This document shows, piece by piece, positions 53,570-63,311 of a stretch of DNA of 64,000 bases (position 1 is the stretch's first letter; each line of letters begins with the position of its first letter). A program made the translations under genes and the position numbers. The stretch lies in the NCBI GenBank assembly GCA_963971405.1, contig OZ020490.1:9286874-9350873 (forward strand). Reading direction: 5' to 3'. This DNA comes from Psococerastis gibbosa. Lineage: Eukaryota; Arthropoda; Insecta; Psocodea; Psocidae. Under the pieces are notes generated by a model. It saw only the letters and a program-made list of their open reading frames with translations, had not been told where the DNA came from and made no database searches.

Positions 53570-55132
53570 ATGACCGTAAGCACAGAAAAGTCCTTTTTCC
53601 AGATGTTTACTCTCTCAACGAAGCCCTACCGTGCTACTATCTCATACAAAGGAACTAACCTACAGGAAAACTCCATTTCCACATATTTGGGGATCAAACT
53701 CGATTGCAAAATGGCTTGGGCACCACAAATCGACGCTGCAGCTGAAAAGGGAAGCAGGAGATGTCGCCTTCTTAAAAGACTCACTGGCTCCAAGTGGGGT
53801 GCAAATCAAGACGTACTAAGCACAGCCTATAAAACCTATGTCAGGCCAGCCATGGAGTACGGCAGCGAAGTGATAGTGATGGGAAGCGCAAGTCAATTGG
53901 AGAAACTAAATAAAGTTCAGAACAACGCACTCCGTATTATTACAGGCTCTGCAAAATCCACGCCAATTGCTGCTATGGAAATACAAGCTGGAGTGGAACC
54001 ACTAGAAGTCAGACGGGAATGTGCAACATTGAAGATATGGGAACGTATGAAGCGGGCCAGGTCAACTTTCTGGAAAGCATATAACCCTGCCCGGGAGCGA
54101 CTGCGTACTCACATGGCTCCTATTGCAAAGACTCTCGAGCTGGCAGAAAAGTATGGGATCAACTTGGGTGAAGCTGAAACTGCCAACAATAATTTTGAGT
54201 TCTTTAATAACCTACCTGCTGCAAACTTGACCTTAGAAGATCACAACCTACCCAAATCCGCATCCTTGGATATAGCCCCGCGTAAATCGGCCCTACAAAC
54301 AATCCATAGCCGATATCCGGCTGCTGACTGGCTTCATGTCTACACGGACGGATCATCTATGCCCGGGTCAGGAAACACAGGTGCTGGGTATTTCAGTCCC
54401 TTATTTGAAGGGCACGCTGCTGTAGGAGCCCCCCTAAGCTGCTATGATGGAGAGGTTGCAGCCGTTACGATAGCAGTGGAGAGGTTAAAAGAAGCGAAGA
54501 GTCACAAAAAAGCAGTTATCTTTGTCGACTCCCATGTTGCTATCCTCGCCCTCTCCAGCAATAACGAAACTGACAGTCCTCGCACCATCCGATGTAGGCG
54601 ACTACTCGACGAAATGGCTGCTGTTGGCTGGACAATTGCGCTTCAGTGGATTCCGAGTCACATAGGTGTGGCTGGAAATGAGAATGCAGACCACCTAGCT
54701 AAACTTGGCGCATCACTACAGCAGGTTAAAGTGAAAACTACACTCTCCTCTGCGAGATCACTAATAAACTGCACATGTGCTAATCAAGTAAAAACTCGTC
54801 ATGCCACAGCTGCACAGGGCAAGAAGTGGGAGAGGCTAGTAAAGGACGGGCCAATCAACCGAAACCTCCCCCGCCACGTGTTTGTTGCCTCCTTCAGAGC
54901 CCTCACTGGACACGACTACCTAGCTTCACACCTACATAGGATAGGCGTATTCGACTCGTCCTCATGCCCCCTGTGTGGACACCCCTCAATGGTGGCCGAT
55001 CATCTCTTTGGATGCCCGGGGCTTGCAGACGCTCGAGACTCGTCGGTGAACACAGGAGAATATCTCCTCGCTGATCTATACTGGCTTGCGCGACACCGAA
55101 TGGCAGAGATGCCAAGAGTGGGCATTGGATAA
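53570..55132 (+). CDS. LINE thumb, RNase H and zinc-finger C-terminus
   Basis: 520 codons without a stop. STYLGIKLDCKMAWAPQID and TAYKTYVRPAMEYGSEV are the usual post-RT blocks. RNase H follows with its four acidic or His positions intact: VYTDGSSMPG (Asp), DGEVAAVTIA (Glu), VIFVDSHVAI (Asp), and WIPSHIGVAGNENADHLAK (His and Asp). The end carries CPLCGHPSMVADHLFGC, a Cys-Cys-His-Cys finger. RNase H removes the RNA strand of the hybrid after reverse transcription. The last 80 residues are nearly identical to the fragment at 7.85 kb. Confidence 0.9.
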   Translation: MTVSTEKSFFQMFTLSTKPYRATISYKGTNLQENSISTYLGIKLDCKMAWAPQIDAAAEKGSRRCRLLKRLTGSKWGANQDVLSTAYKTYVRPAMEYGSEVIVMGSASQLEKLNKVQNNALRIITGSAKSTPIAAMEIQAGVEPLEVRRECATLKIWERMKRARSTFWKAYNPARERLRTHMAPIAKTLELAEKYGINLGEAETANNNFEFFNNLPAANLTLEDHNLPKSASLDIAPRKSALQTIHSRYPAADWLHVYTDGSSMPGSGNTGAGYFSPLFEGHAAVGAPLSCYDGEVAAVTIAVERLKEAKSHKKAVIFVDSHVAILALSSNNETDSPRTIRCRRLLDEMAAVGWTIALQWIPSHIGVAGNENADHLAKLGASLQQVKVKTTLSSARSLINCTCANQVKTRHATAAQGKKWERLVKDGPINRNLPRHVFVASFRALTGHDYLASHLHRIGVFDSSSCPLCGHPSMVADHLFGCPGLADARDSSVNTGEYLLADLYWLARHRMAEMPRVGIG

Positions 55133-55145
55133 TAATAATAATAAT

Positions 55146-55913
55146 CTTTGATTTACTCTAAAATTTCTAATGCTGTAGAGAAGGGCCTATTACCTGTATG
55201 TTGTATCATATTATAAATGTAGGTTGTAATCTTCCATCTGCAATATACTGGAGAAATGTGCATTCATTGTCCGTCTTCTGGACACATCGCAAACAACTGC
55301 ACAGATACTCCCTTTACAGTTTACACAAACATAAATGTAAAGCTCAGAGATAAATACCCCTTTTGTTCAACTTCAGTGATTTCCTTGGGGGATTTTGCCA
55401 TAAACACTGCTCTAATCCCAAAACAATTTGGAAGTCGTTGAGCATCTGTCATATTCGCTTCTAATAAAAACAGAAATGGCGGAAATTTACGAAGTTTTAT
55501 GAAAAAATATTCAGAAAAATATTTCTTTGCAGAATTTTTTTTCAGTCATTTTCATATATTTTCATTTATTGCAATTGAGACGTTTAGATTTTATGGAAGT
55601 GTCTCAGAGTTTTTTCTGTAATTGCAACTGCTGTTGCCAGATGCTTTTGTACTGAATATCCATCGGGTCGGGTTATGTTCGTGTTGGGTAAACTCGCTGA
55701 AACCTTTGTTATTTCATCAATTTCCTGAAGCTAATTAGTTTTTTCCTCTGTCTTCTTTCGTCTTTTATTACATGTAACATTACCCAAAGAATGCCTGGAT
55801 GTCTGTTACTCAGAAAGGGTAGGGCAACTTGATTTTGCAGATTTCAATCCCAGACAGCGATCCAATTCTCATTTTATCAAAAGTAAAATTATATTTTTAG
55901 TTAGGCGGCTATT
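55146..55913. other. downstream of the LINE; isolated zinc-knuckle-like codons
   Basis: A 61-codon frame at 55,256-55,441 starts MCIHCPSSGHIANNC, which fits C-x2-C-x4-H-x4-C exactly. Nothing else in it is recognisable, and it may be chance. The rest is plain AT-rich sequence. Confidence 0.25.
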
Positions 55914-56172
55914 CCATTTGTCAGTTTTTCTTCATTTGTGCATTAAAAATTGATGAGATTTTTGTTTTATGGAGACTATTATGTCGATACTTAACTTATC
56001 TATTATAAATTAAGTTATAATATAGTAGAGACATATTACTGATGTCTCTACCATATTATAAGTTAATTTATAATAGATAAGTTAAGTATCTACATAATAG
56101 TCTCCATAAAACAAAAATCTCATCAATTTTTAATGCACAAATGAAGAAAAACTGACAAGAGGAATAGCCGTC
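55914..56172. mobile_element. T2 palindromic MITE (259 bp)
   Basis: GGCGGCTATTCCATTTGTCA and, inverted, GACGGCTATTCCTCTTGTCA as ends. The arms continue almost perfectly through GATGAGATTTTTGTTTTATG, TAGATACTTAACTTATCT and ATAAATTA to a short centre near 56,040. TTA precedes the left end and TAA follows the right. Confidence 0.85.
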
Positions 56173-56308
56173 TAAACAACCAACACCTTATCAATAAAAG
56201 CGAGGACAAAAATAAAAGGGGAAAATTAGGGGTTTCTCCCATATAATAACATATATTTAAAAATTAGAAATGCAAGTACAGTACAGGAACTTACGCAATT
56301 CTTGTTAA

Positions 56309-56541
56309 GAGAACATACTAAGTAGAAAATTAGCACCCCAAAATTTGCTGTTTTATTAACTTTTTATTTTTTAATTAATTAACAAAGCAAGTTATTATAG
56401 ATTTGGCTCACGCAAGTTGTAAAAGACTACTTTATGTATCATATACTAGGAAATATTAAATTTTTTGTACCTTTGTTCTTTAATAAAAACTAGAGGGGAC
56501 TAAAATTTTGCGTAATCTGGGATTTGGGAAAAACTACAAAG
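56309..56541. mobile_element. T3 MITE, left half
   Basis: TTAAGAGAACATACTAAGTA, AAGCAAGTTATTATAGATTT and GACTACTTTATGTATCATAT match the 47.7 kb copy up to TGGGATTTGGGAAAAACTAC, after which similarity is lost. Confidence 0.6.
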
Positions 56542-56647
56542 CCGAAATACAATATACAACTACAGATTCATACAAAAATTTAAAAGAAATGACTCTACTT
56601 TCATACAATACAAATAATGTCGAAAATCAGGTCATTTTTACTATGAA

Positions 56648-56700
56648 ATCAGAGGATTTAGAAAAAACTGGACTTGGCGGGATTCGAACTCTACTTTCTT
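56648..56700 (-). mobile_element. SINE family C fragment
   Basis: Minus strand: GAGTTCGAATCCCGCCAAGT, CCAGTTTTTTCTAAATCC. This is the T-arm, acceptor-like end and following T-run of the family-C head. Confidence 0.6.
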
Positions 56701-58158
56701 GGCTAAAATAAAAAATCTAACTAAAATAACATATCCAGTGCATTCTAAAACTTGGCATACCTCCATGAAATTAACATTAAATTTTACAAGCCGACGATAA
56801 TTAAATTCACATAGAGAGAGAAACATAGGAAGAGGGAGGGAGAGGGGCGAGAATATTAACACTAAAGTTAGCCAAGTTTACTGAAAGGGGCATAAACTGA
56901 GAATGGACGGCACTGGGGAGGGGGGAGGTAGCAACAGTCCCTAGTTGGTCGACATCTGTTAGTCATGCATAAATGCATAAGTCGCTGACTTGCCTCCCGC
57001 TTGCAAATTCTCACTTTACTACTACTTTGATTTTTTTTTCCTATTTGTATGTTAGTATAAGGAAAGCTTTGTGACAGTCGAAATTTTCGATTTCGAATTT
57101 CAGTGGATTTACCCGTTTTCAGGTCCCAGGAGCAAAAAGTTTTTACGAAATGACTGTTTTTGTTATATTTGAATAAATTATGGATTATAAATCCATACAC
57201 CAATGCATTGCATATACATTAGTGTGCATTATTGTTTTACTATTCGAATGTATAAATACTATTGTATGTCTGCATATTCTAGACTTTGCAATACCGTATT
57301 AACATCGATCAATCCAGTGCTTTAGAATAGGTAAAAGCAGGCAAAATTTAACCCTTGGACAATTACAAAATTTGTAACGGAACAGTACATATGTACTGTG
57401 TTCCGTTTGCACACCGGCCAAAGAAGGTCACGCAACCCCAATTCATAAGTAGCAACGCCGCTACTATATATACCTGGACTGGCTGGACTGGCCCGTGTGC
57501 AACCCCTCTGGAACTATCGCTTGAGCTGAACCTATGGACATGGGAGTCTCCAGCCAAGGGCGGATTTTGCCTCCCTCCAATTTAGGGGGGGGGGGGGTCA
57601 GCGGGCAGATTCAGTGGATTATAACATTAAAAAACATCATTATTTTTAATTCCCACTGTAAATCCATATTATCTAGTGTAAGTTCATTTAATTTTTTTTC
57701 TCCAGTCTTCTCTAGTAAAGAGAAAATGTTTCCTGCAATTTCCAGTTGCTTCTAGATATTTGATATTTCTACGGGTCTTTATAAACACATATATAGAGAT
57801 GATCTGCAGGGCTCAGTGTAATTCGGTCAAGCTTTGCGTTCATTTCTCACAGTCAGTGTCTTTTAACAATCGATTCTATATATATTCACTTTTGAATGCA
57901 TGAATAAATAACGACCTTATTGCAACAATACAATTGGCAAACAATAAGGCTATATAAAGCCTTTTTTCATGTTATTGTTAACCAGGTAGTAGCAGTAGGC
58001 TATACATAGTAATGTAACTTAAATTATATGGAATATAAAACGAAAGGGGGGAGAAATGAAGATAATAAAGAAGGTGGTTTTGCTGTGTTTTGTGTGTATA
58101 ACACATTCTATCCTTGTTATATTCCGCTTTTTTCTTATTGTCAGGGACTAAAGACAAG
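56701..58158. other. no gene; one T4 scrap
   Basis: A T4 fragment lies at about 57,048-57,155 (GTATAAGGAAAGCTTTGTGA through TTTACGAAATGACTG). A G-run with a GGGCGGATTTTGCC start near 57,560 may be another MITE remnant. No gene is recognised. Confidence 0.4.
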
Positions 58159-58933
58159 CTTTCCAATTTATACGTAGTATAAGGAAAGCTTTGTGATGGT
58201 CGAAATGTTCGATTCCGCGATTGCAACGGATTTACACGTTTTGAGGTCCCAGGAACAAAAAAAAAGTGTTTTTTAAGAAATCTCTGTCTGTCTGTCTGTT
58301 CATCGATTTCCAGGCAAACTACTAGGTCGATTATGATGAAATTTGGCATGTAGGTTCACAATAATCATACCTCGTGACGATTTTTTTTTATTTTGGGCTA
58401 ACTCAATTTGGGGGGTTTTATTATTTCTAAAAAACGACACCAACGATTTCTTTTTAATTCACATATATTGCAGTCGTCATTAATGTCAACGAAATGCGGT
58501 GGGTTGCGTGCCCCTTGATAGTTTGCTTCTGGGGGGTAAAAAAATAAAAATAACTAAATTTTCATGAAAAATGACTAAAAAATAACTTTTCTGCGGAACC
58601 TTTCCATCGATGATTTCTACCTTCAGATATGTTTTAGGTGTTCAATAGAGTAACAAAACCAAATAGGTTGTTTTCCAAAAAAAATATTTGTGCTGCGCAA
58701 AAAATTATTTTTTGAAGATATTATGGAAAATTCACTATCCAATACATTACGTGCCTTGTTAATGTTACTACTGTTACAATGTATTGGTCTGTTCATTCCA
58801 GAATATGCAATTGAGGTTTAAGGGGTTTGAGATATATTCAGGTGAACCCCCCCCCCCCCCCCCCCCCGAGGGATCCGTAATTTGACCATAGGGAAATTAT
58901 TTATAGTGAAATGACACATTATGTCTATCTACT
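58159..58933 (+). mobile_element. T4 repeat between 23-bp direct repeats
   Basis: Begins GCTTTCCAATTTATACGTAG, contains TCTGTCTGTCTGTTCATCGA and ATGATGAAATTTGGCATGTA, a C19 tract near 58,850, and ends in the TATCTACTACT block, lacking the last 50 bp seen elsewhere. CTTATTGTCAGGGACTAAAG(ACA) at about 58,135 and CTTATTGTCCGGGACTAAAG(ACA) at about 58,937 flank it. Confidence 0.7.
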
Positions 58934-58960
58934 ACTCTTATTGTCCGGGACTAAAGACAT

Positions 58961-59803
58961 TTTTAGTGCTGTCACTGTACCATAGTCTACTGAATTATTT
59001 CTTTTTTTTTTATCTATTACGGCGCCTATCTATACTAACAGATAAAAGGTACGGGTTCACTCGTACTGGTTCTATCTTCTATGCCTGAGCTGATTTTGAT
59101 TCTATAGAATGTTTGAATAATACGCCATAAGCATAGGGGACAGGAAACATAAATGTACCCTTAAAAGGTACCCAAAAAAGGTTTTAGCCGTCTAAAGAAA
59201 TTCAAGGAGATGTCAACCACAGTCTCATCAATTCGTCTTTCTTTATCGAGAAGTCAGCTGTCAGTTTGTAGAAGGTTCGACAGTTTTATTACAATTTTCA
59301 GTCACCTCTATGTAGACAGGCGACATCCTGTGTAGATAAAAAAAGGGATAAGAAAATCCTTTTCATCAGCCGCTGAGCCTTCAATTTCCCCATTAAAGCT
59401 GAAGGGTTGATTACACTTTTTGGGCTCTTTGATGTTAATTAATGCCAAGGAGGAGGGTGCATTTTTTCTATTACGAAGACAGGGAGTAGAGCTTGCAGTT
59501 AATTAGGCTTCGTCTTCCGGCGCTAGAGTTTCCTGAAACGTCAAAGTGCCTTGGAAGTAAATGCCCAAGGAAAAAGAATTTCCTTGCAGGAAGACGAAAC
59601 TCCCGAGTAAAAATCTACTATATATCCGAGGGGCGGGTACCTACCATGATCAAAATGGAAGGCCTGAAGGTAGAGATTTCAAAATATTATGTTTCACAGT
59701 CATAAAGGTATGAATGGGTCAGACCTATGAAAAATTGGTTAAAAAAAAACTTTCTTAGCAAATTTGCACTTTTTGCATCTGAACCATTATATTGTCCTAT
59801 TAA
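58961..59803. other. no feature recognised
   Basis: Plain sequence with open frames up to 70 codons and no domain. No repeat matched to others in the window. Confidence 0.35.
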
Positions 59804-59991
59804 ACATGTAGAGTAGTGGTACGGACTCTGACTTTCACCGGAAAGGTTGTTGGTTCGAGTCCTTCCTTCATTTTCTGGCCATGCTTCGGAGGGCATGTAA
59901 AGCAGGTGGTCTCGGGCCTTCCTAGTTGAGTGTAGGAGAGGGCTTTATAGCCCTAACTCCGCTAGGTTGGCTTAGTAATAGAACAAAAAAG
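59804..59991 (+). mobile_element. SINE family A, best-preserved plus copy
   Basis: ACATGTAGAGTAGTGGTACG (A box region), TTGTTGGTTCGAGTCC (B box), TTTTCTGGCCATGCTTCGGA, GGGCATGTAAAGCAGGTGGT, GAGAGGGCTTTATAGCCCTA and AGTAATAGAACAAAAAAGT followed by a TATTTATT tail. It serves here as the reference for family A. Confidence 0.85.
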
Positions 59992-60102
59992 TATTTATTT
60001 ATTTTATTTATTTAAAAAACCGTTTGAGTGCATTAAAAGACTATCGTAAGGAGGAATGCCTTATAAGTGTCCAAACAAATATAATAAATAAATAAATAAA
60101 TA

Positions 60103-60274
60103 TTGACTTTTTTGCTTTATTACTAAGCCAACCTTACAAGTCTTACACTCAACTAAGAAGACTCGGGACCGCCTGCTATACATGTCCTCCGAAGCAGAAA
60201 AAGTAGCAAGTGTGAGAATCGAACCAACAACCTTTCGGGTGAAAGTCAGAGTCTGCACCACTACTCTGCATGTC
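60103..60274 (-). mobile_element. SINE family A, minus copy
   Basis: On the minus strand: ATGCAGAGTAGTGGTGCAGA, B box GGTTCGATTCTC, TTTCTGCTTCGGAGGACATG, and a body end with AATAAAGCAAAAAAGTCAAT followed by a TTTATTTATT tail. It lies only 110 bp from the plus copy, facing it. Confidence 0.8.
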
Positions 60275-60627
60275 CTGACATAATAATGAATGTATATGTA
60301 ATAAATATCGGCTTCAGGGGCAAGGTGTGATTGTACTTGTGCGAGTCTCCAAACAACTTCCGATCGAAGACGTGTCGTAACTCGATACATGCACCTATTA
60401 GGCTACTTTAGTGAGGCGACTAAATAAGTCAATCGGATACATTCATTAAAAAATTTTTATGCTATTAACCTTTTCTCAATGTAGAAAAAAATTCAAATGT
60501 GTCATGAAATATCGAAACTGTTGAATTGTCACATCTTTCAGTAGAAATGCTCACCTACATTTTGTTTTATGATGTGAGCCCGTCTTCTTCATCTTCTTTT
60601 AATGCCTCTTGTATAGCAAGCCGGCCG

Positions 60628-60820
60628 CCTTACCAAGTTGAATCCAGCGGACCAGAGCAGGTTCAAAGATGCAGATAACTTGGTAGTGTACACAGTGCCG
60701 GTAGGCAAACATGGTAGGACTTGTCCTGGTCACCTTCGAACTAATCGTGTGACTTCACTGTGCTTCCCAAGTGGTTCGGAATCCACTATAATCAGGAGGT
60801 CCCCTGTCCTATGGGCCCAC
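60628..60820 (-). repeat. R5-like repeat, partial
   Basis: Near-identical to 628-812: TACCAAGTTGAATCCAGCGG, GCAGATAACTTGG, AAACATGGTAGGACTTGTCC, AAGTGGTTCGGAATCCACTA. It shares that variant's ends, so these two form a subfamily of R5. Confidence 0.65.
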
Positions 60821-60857
60821 ACCGTGGCCTGGGACTGTGTCCAACCATACTACTACT

Positions 60858-61370
60858 AATGCCTCTTCTATCGAAGATTGGCGATCATCATGGCAATTAT
60901 GACCTTGGAGACTGCTGCTCTGAGAAGGGAAGTCGTGCTCTTGCCAAACCACTGCATCTGGTTTTTCAACCAAGATGTTCTTTTTCTGCCGGGAGCGCGC
61001 TGTCCTTTTACTTTCACTTGGATTATTACCTGGAGAAGGCGTTACTATTCGTTCCTCATCACATGACCGAAGTATGTTAGTTAAAGTTTCTTAACCGTCA
61101 GCAGTAACTCGGTTTCTGTATCCATTCGCCCCAGGACCTCAGCGTTAGGGACACGATCTCTCCAGGATATGCGCGGCATTCGTTTGTATACCAACATTTC
61201 AAAAGCACTGATTCTGTTCTCCATAGCTTGTGTCAACGTCCATCTCACCATATACCATATAGAACAATTGGGAACACATAACATTTCACAATTCGCCATC
61301 TAAGGTTCAACCGCAGGTTCTGACACCGAAGTACTTTCTTCATTTTGATTAAGACATTTCGAGCTTGTTC
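60858..61370 (-). mobile_element. LINE 3' end (family b), longest copy
   Basis: The minus strand encodes AFEMLVYKRMPRISWRDRVP then NAEVLGRMDTETELLLTVKK, a TAA, and after broken sequence a LFRA-like block and the 3' end GCCAATCTTCGATAGAAGAG. It is the reference for fragments at 8.7, 17.7, 43.9 and 49.3 kb. Confidence 0.7.
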
Positions 61371-61944
61371 ATTTCTCACCCCATGTTGTCTTCAAAAAAT
61401 TTGAAAAGATCCCTCTTACATAGTATTACCATTACGTCCCTTAAAAAAATTTCCCCAACTGCTGGCTGCTCTATATTGGAATTCCAGTAGTTGCAATTTG
61501 TAAGCGATTACCTAATACAAAACAGATGAATGGACGTTTACCAAACAAACAAAAATGGGTTTTCTGCCAAATTGCGTTTAGCCTTTGACTGGCGAATCGG
61601 TAGAGTCGGGCAAAACGGAGTTGAATGAATAATGAAAAAGGTTGGCGTCAAAGGGCTGTCAAACCTTTATATTTTTGGATAATTCGTCAAACAGTCCATA
61701 TGGGATATCAAACCAACGGCAAAAACATCCAATCACATTTGTTAATAGCATTAGAAATAAACGTAAACTATAAAAAGATAGCGGATCACTCACATCTGGC
61801 TGGGCCTTCCAGTTAATTAAGAGCGGACTGACAAAACCAGGCTAGACTTTTCAGGGAGGGTTTTGACACGGAAAATTACAATTTATGCTTTCGCAAGACT
61901 CCTAAGCCCTCTTTGACTAAATAAATAAATAAATGTTGTTGTTG
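61371..61944. other. no feature recognised
   Basis: No supported gene or repeat; frames to 63 codons only. Confidence 0.35.
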
Positions 61945-62292
61945 TTTCTAACGCCTGCTTTCAGCATTTCTGCTTTAAGCAACCCTGTCCGCCTGGCGGG
62001 GGGAGTGAGTCTGTTTGTTAACTTGAGGCACCCAAAGGGCAGACTCTATTACCTCGGGGAAAGGGGAGTTGACTAGCAGGGTGGACCTCCTGATTATAGT
62101 GGATTCCGAACCACTTGGGGAACATGGCAGTCACATGATTAGATCGGAGGTGACCAGTACTCGACTTACACTGCCTAAGCGCGTTATCATGTCCCACCAG
62201 GTTCCCCTGCCAACGCTGTGCACACTACCAAGTTGCCGCAGTTTGAAACATGCTCTGCTCTAATGGAATCAACATGGTAAGGCCGTTGGCAT
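61945..62292 (+). repeat. R5 interspersed repeat, near full length
   Basis: AACGCCTGCTTTCAGCATTT through GAGTGAGTCTGTTTGTTAAC, TAGTGGATTCCGAACCACTT, GCGTTATCATGTCCCACCAG to CAACATGGTAAGGCCGTTGG, collinear with 37.04-37.41 kb. Followed by a TAAATAAATAAAT stretch. Confidence 0.7.
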
Positions 62293-63311
62293 AATAAATA
62301 AATAAATATGCAAGCATTTATTTGCAAACACACCTGAACGTTCAATAACATGCAAATCTCATACAGACAATTGTACTACAATTTTTATTATTGTTGGTTT
62401 TTACGATAAAGAGCAGCTAGGGTAACAGCATGGTACACTTATCTTCAAATGCCAACAATGTCACTTGTACCCCTTGACTTCTAGGCGCTTCTGTTATATT
62501 TACCCTTAATAACCAAAATTCACACCAATCTCAATAAGCGTTACTCTCAGGCTTCGAAAGAGACGTCCCCCTGAGCATACCTGAACCTGCGGCTGCACAG
62601 CTTTTAGCTTTTAACACTGTCAAAGCTCACTTCCTCCCCCACCCTCTCATCCCCTCTCTAATAGTTTTTCACTCTCATGGGACTTTTTAACCGATTATCC
62701 AGGGATAACTGCGAATTAGTGAGGGATTGCATACATTAAGCTTTTAATGGACATTAAACAGTAAAAGCTGATATTTACATACATATACATACGATATGTA
62801 GTATGATATACAAATTGGATGATTTAACAGCATTTTTTTTTCAATGTAAAATATGTTTTGGAGTACATTTTAACATTTCAACTTTGTGATGTCGTTTTCA
62901 TCAGCGGACCAACTATCGTGATTATTTTGAACCTTTCTTGGGATTAAAAATGTAAACAAGTTAGTTTTGGAATGGAAAGTGCTATTCAAAATTGTTTTGA
63001 TTACAGTTTTAAGAGAAAAATAAAAAGTATTAAATTGCGGGCTGCCAATTTCATACGGGCTGTACACTCTTAACACCAAGAATAAGTTAAGGCATAGTAA
63101 GCCGTATTAATTTATGGACGTACAGTAGGTCCATATCAGTGGCTCATTGAATCTTGTCATGCCAACGATCTCAAGATTTTTATTGGCATTGTTTTCATAT
63201 GACTTTTGCAAAATGTTCACACAAGTATCCATTAAAACATCTGCAAACATTACTCTGAAACGTGATCAAAGGCTTAGGGTAAATCAATAAAAAAATGCAA
63301 ACAAAACTTAC
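62293..63311 (-). other. presumed intron of the 3'-edge gene; T1 and T3 scraps
   Basis: This follows the donor at 63,311 and is presumably intronic on the minus strand. It contains a T1-like inner block (AGTGCTATTCAAAATTGTTT, 62,979) and a T3 right end (CGGGCTGCCAATTTCATACG then GGCTGTACACTCTTAA, 63,038-63,075). No next exon was identified before the R5 repeat. Confidence 0.4.

Larger units (their letters stand above)
51296..55145 (+). mobile_element. I-clade LINE, nearly whole second reading frame, about five breaks
   Basis: The order of parts is apurinic-type endonuclease, reverse transcriptase, RNase H, C-terminal CCHC-like finger, then a TAA repeat tail (55,130-55,145). RNase H plus a TAA tail point to the I clade or a close relative such as Nimb. 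No first ORF was found upstream, so the copy is probably 5'-truncated. Breaks: frame changes near 52,160, 53,213 and 53,316, and stops at 52,480 (TAA) and 53,552 (TAG). The start at about 51,296 is an estimate, since no target duplication was found. Confidence 0.85.

Noticed and set aside
51377-55115. Minus-strand frames across the LINE
   Set aside because: Shadows of the plus-strand LINE coding region; one of them recurs at 7.87 kb only because the LINE tail is duplicated there.
55256-55441. Zinc-knuckle-like C-x2-C-x4-H-x4-C motif in a 61-codon frame
   Set aside because: Single short motif with no companion domain; chance or an unplaceable relic.
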